Origin: Gammaproteobacteria bacterium
Lineage (GTDB): Bacteria; Pseudomonadota; Gammaproteobacteria; Steroidobacterales; BM003
Reading direction: 5' to 3'
Length of the DNA: 8,444 nt
Assembly: GCA_026193125.1 (NCBI GenBank)
Contig: JAPHSC010000406.1
Coordinates: forward strand, 1-8,444
The notes under the pieces are model-generated. The model saw only the letters and a program-made list of their open reading frames with translations, ran no database searches and was not told the DNA's origin. Of the stretch, positions 6,565-8,444 are shown in pieces (position 1 is the first letter of the stretch; each line of letters begins with the position of its first letter). The translations under genes and the position numbers were made by a program.

Positions 6565-7332
6565 CTAATTCATCTGGTCCTGCGTCAGACTTCGATCTCC
6601 GCCAGTGCGTTTGGCTGCCGCCAGGCAAACCCTGGCCATCTCAAGCAATTCGCCATCGTTCTGCTGCGTGCTTGGCATCCGGACTGCTACGCCGGCGCTG
6701 AGCGTGACCTCCTCGGGCCCCATTCCGACACATTGCAGAACCATGGCCTGGCGCAGGCGTTCGGCAATCAGACTTGCCCCATCCAGATCTGTATCCGGAA
6801 GCAGCACGGCAAAACGCTTGCCACCCAGGCGGGCCAACAAGTCACCCGGGCGCTTGATCTCTCTACCGATGATTTCAGCGGCCTGACGCAGCAGTGCATC
6901 GCCGGCATGATCTCCGAATCTGTCCACGTAGGATTCGTAGCCGTCGAATTCCGTAAGCACCAGTGCTAAAGGTGAGCCGGTTCGCTCTGCCCGACCCCAT
7001 TCCTGGCGCAGAATTTCATACAGGAAGCGCTGGTTGGCTGCGCCGGTCAGGGGATCATTTCTGGCACTTTCCCGAATCTGGCCCAGGGCCTCTTCAAGCT
7101 CCGCTTTCGCAACGTCGCAGGCAGTCCGGGCGATAGACAATTCTTTCTTGGCGTAGTTGCCCCAGGCCAGGAAATCTCCGGCCAGAATCCAGGTCAGGAA
7201 AAATGCAACAGCGAGCGCGATCTCAAACTGGCCGAACAACCAGCCTACTCCAAGCACCAACGAAGGCAGCGCGACAAGCAGGGCCCAGCGACTGACAGCC
7301 GAATTCATGAGTCGGAAAATAATGCCCACCAA
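6565..7332 (-). CDS. Membrane GGDEF-domain protein with degenerate active site
   Basis: The product is 255 residues from TTG 7332. Two membrane helices (about 16-34 and 37-57) with a short connection are followed by a helical linker (about 60-92) and a GGDEF domain (93-250) that begins with DPLTGAANQRFL. The signature is GGKRF at 170-174 instead of GG(D/E)EF. The first metal-binding Asp is Glu (E128 in TEFDGYESY), and the usual GH before xxGD is GD. The product-binding I-site RxxD is present as RPGD (161-164), exactly five residues before the GG. Family knowledge: GGDEF domains make c-di-GMP from two GTP; degenerate ones with an intact I-site can act as c-di-GMP receptors. Diguanylate cyclase activity is therefore unlikely. 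Start choice: TTG 7332 and GTG 7329 share an AAGG at 7339-7342, while ATG 7308 has no ribosome site but gives a protein only eight residues shorter. The gene follows ppk on the same strand. Confidence 0.92.
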   Translation of the reverse strand: MVGIIFRLMNSAVSRWALLVALPSLVLGVGWLFGQFEIALAVAFFLTWILAGDFLAWGNYAKKELSIARTACDVAKAELEEALGQIRESARNDPLTGAANQRFLYEILRQEWGRAERTGSPLALVLTEFDGYESYVDRFGDHAGDALLRQAAEIIGREIKRPGDLLARLGGKRFAVLLPDTDLDGASLIAERLRQAMVLQCVGMGPEEVTLSAGVAVRMPSTQQNDGELLEMARVCLAAAKRTGGDRSLTQDQMN

Positions 7333-7433
7333 AACTCGCCTTGAGACATAAACCAGTCAGCAGGATAAATGGCCTGCGCAAGACAAACATTGAAGGACGT
7401 CACAGTTGCGGTGCACGCGTGGGCTGGGGCGCC
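7333..7433. other. Intergenic gap between ppk and the GGDEF gene
   Basis: These 101 bp are the only sizeable non-coding stretch in the window. Read on the minus strand I see no convincing rho-independent terminator after ppk: a GGGCGCC palindrome near 7430 has no following T-run. I also see no well-spaced sigma-70 promoter; a TTGTCT at about 7378-7383 has only TATCCT-like sequence about 13 nt on. The two genes may share a transcript, but this is unproven. Confidence 0.4.
7339..7342 (-). promoter_or_regulatory. Ribosome binding site candidate for the GGDEF gene
   Basis: On the minus strand AAGG (within AAGGCGAG) lies 6 nt before TTG 7332 and 9 nt before the in-frame GTG 7329; the GAG at 7335-7337 is 5 nt from the GTG. 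Both start codons are non-standard. The only nearby ATG (7308) lacks a Shine-Dalgarno sequence. Either choice implies weak or tuned translation. Confidence 0.45.
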
Positions 7434-8444
7434 CTATCCCTGGGTAAACAGCCTTCGACCCAGGCGTCGCACAAATGGAACCCCTCTGGAGCGTTCTTTC
7501 TCCGCCTTCAAGCGGCGTTCTTCAGCGCGAATTGCCAGTGTTTGCTGGGAGCCGATCCTGCTACCGGGCTCCGCTGACGGAACCCTTTGGCGGTAGCTGC
7601 CATCACTGTGCATGTCCCAGGCATCTCGTTGATCCTGCAATTGCAGGTCCAGTATCTCTTGCAGCTCAAGCTGGTGACCAGGTTCCAGTATCGGCACCAG
7701 CACTTCAACCCGATTCTCCAATTTGCGCCTCATACAGTCAGCGGATCCTATGTAGTACTCGGCCGTATTGCCTCCACCAAAATGATAGATACGCGAGTGT
7801 TCAAGGAAATTGCCTACGATACTGACTACCCGAATATTCTCTGACAAGCCGGGGATTCCGGGACGTATTCGGCAGGTGTCCCGCACCAAGAGATCCACCT
7901 TGACCCCGGCAATGGAAGCCCGGTACAAAGCCTTGCAAATCTCTGCATCTTCCAGGGCATTCAGCTTGAGCTGGATCAAGCCGTACCCGCTCTTGCCGGC
8001 AATATCGATCTCGCGCTCAATCTTCTGCAGAAGCGCAGTCTTCATGCTGCTGGGTGCGATCAACAATTTCAGGTATTGGCGATTGCCTGGTTGTCCGGTC
8101 GTCAGGTAGTTAAACAACTGCCCGAGGTCATCACCCAAACGAGGCTCGCAGGTCAACAGACCCAGGTCGCTGTATAAGCGTGCGGTACCCGCATGGTAGT
8201 TACCGGTGCCAAAATGACAGTAGCGACGCAAGCCGTCGTAATCCCTGCGTACAACCAGGATGACCTTGCAGTGTGTCTTGAGGCCGACGACACCGTAGGA
8301 GACGTGTATGCCAGCCTCCTCCAGGTGCCTGGCCCACTCAATATTGGCTCTTTCGTCAAAGCGCGCTTTTAGCTCCAGCACCACAGCCACTTGCTTGCCG
8401 TTGCGGGCGGCGTCTACCAGGCATTGTACTACTCGAGAATTGCG
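7434..8444 (-). CDS. ppk: Polyphosphate kinase 1, C-terminal half (N-terminus beyond window)
   Basis: The frame is open from the right edge (8444) to a TAG at 7434-7436, giving 336 residues. PPK1 is about 690-720 residues, so about the first half is outside the window. The segment begins in the C1 domain with NGKQVAVVLELKARFDE and contains YCHFGTGNYHAGTARLYSD, whose His (codon 8214-8216) matches the autophosphorylated histidine (H435 in E. coli). FLEHSRIYHF carries the second conserved His (codon 7797-7799; H592 in E. coli), followed by GSADCMRRKLENRVEVLVP. The GTG at 8388-8390 is internal, since conserved sequence continues upstream of it. PPK1 reversibly transfers the gamma-phosphate of ATP to a growing polyphosphate chain, usually membrane-associated. 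The last 40 or so residues form a basic tail (EERRLKAEKERSRGVPFVRR), longer than the end of the E. coli enzyme. Both catalytic histidines are present, so the enzyme is probably active. Confidence 0.96.
   Translation of the reverse strand, partial: RNSRVVQCLVDAARNGKQVAVVLELKARFDERANIEWARHLEEAGIHVSYGVVGLKTHCKVILVVRRDYDGLRRYCHFGTGNYHAGTARLYSDLGLLTCEPRLGDDLGQLFNYLTTGQPGNRQYLKLLIAPSSMKTALLQKIEREIDIAGKSGYGLIQLKLNALEDAEICKALYRASIAGVKVDLLVRDTCRIRPGIPGLSENIRVVSIVGNFLEHSRIYHFGGGNTAEYYIGSADCMRRKLENRVEVLVPILEPGHQLELQEILDLQLQDQRDAWDMHSDGSYRQRVPSAEPGSRIGSQQTLAIRAEERRLKAEKERSRGVPFVRRLGRRLFTQG

Noticed and set aside
6526..6589. Inverted CTGACG / CGTCAG pair flanking the convergent junction
   Set aside because: The arms are only 6 bp, about 47 bp apart and lack a T-run, so this is not a credible terminator.
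6472..6969. Plus-strand frame running from the end of batD into the GGDEF gene
   Set aside because: It is antisense to the conserved GGDEF domain and out of frame with batD; no protein family character.
7423..7436. GGGCGCC palindrome at the ppk stop as a terminator
   Set aside because: The stem is too short and no run of T follows on the minus strand.

Overview
The window is a GC-rich, densely coded piece of a bacterial chromosome. It looks like a gammaproteobacterium: the gene order moxR - DUF58 - DUF4381 - VWA (BatA) - VWA/TPR (BatB-BatC fusion) - BatD is the arrangement known from Pseudomonas aeruginosa PA3070-PA3075 and relatives. The assignment rests on gene order and protein motifs read by eye; the genus cannot be named. 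No tRNA, rRNA, CRISPR array, insertion sequence or phage gene is visible.

Left part (1-6553, plus strand): a six-gene MoxR/Bat operon whose first gene is cut by the left edge of the window. moxR and the DUF58 gene are 18 nt apart, and every later junction overlaps by 4 or 8 bp, so the genes are probably co-transcribed and translationally coupled. MoxR (AAA+ ATPase) and the DUF58 protein should be cytosolic. The DUF4381 protein has one membrane helix and a cytosolic domain. BatA and BatB/C are membrane proteins whose von Willebrand A domains are predicted to face the periplasm, with the TPR part of BatB/C also outside. BatD has a signal peptide, a large periplasmic part, one membrane helix and a cytosolic tail. 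Together this suggests a cytosolic ATPase acting on a cell-envelope VWA/TPR complex, linked to stress tolerance or envelope maintenance in other bacteria; the molecular substrate is not established.

Right part (6565-8444, minus strand): two genes convergent with the bat operon and separated from it by only 11 bp. The first in transcription order is ppk (polyphosphate kinase 1), of which only the C-terminal half is present. After about 100 bp comes a small two-helix membrane protein with a GGDEF domain. Its GGDEF signature reads GGKRF and its first metal-binding Asp is Glu, while an RxxD inhibitory-site motif is kept at the correct spacing. It is therefore more likely a c-di-GMP receptor or a degenerate domain than an active cyclase.

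I see no clearly undescribed multi-gene system here. The most interesting item is the degenerate GGDEF protein downstream of ppk.
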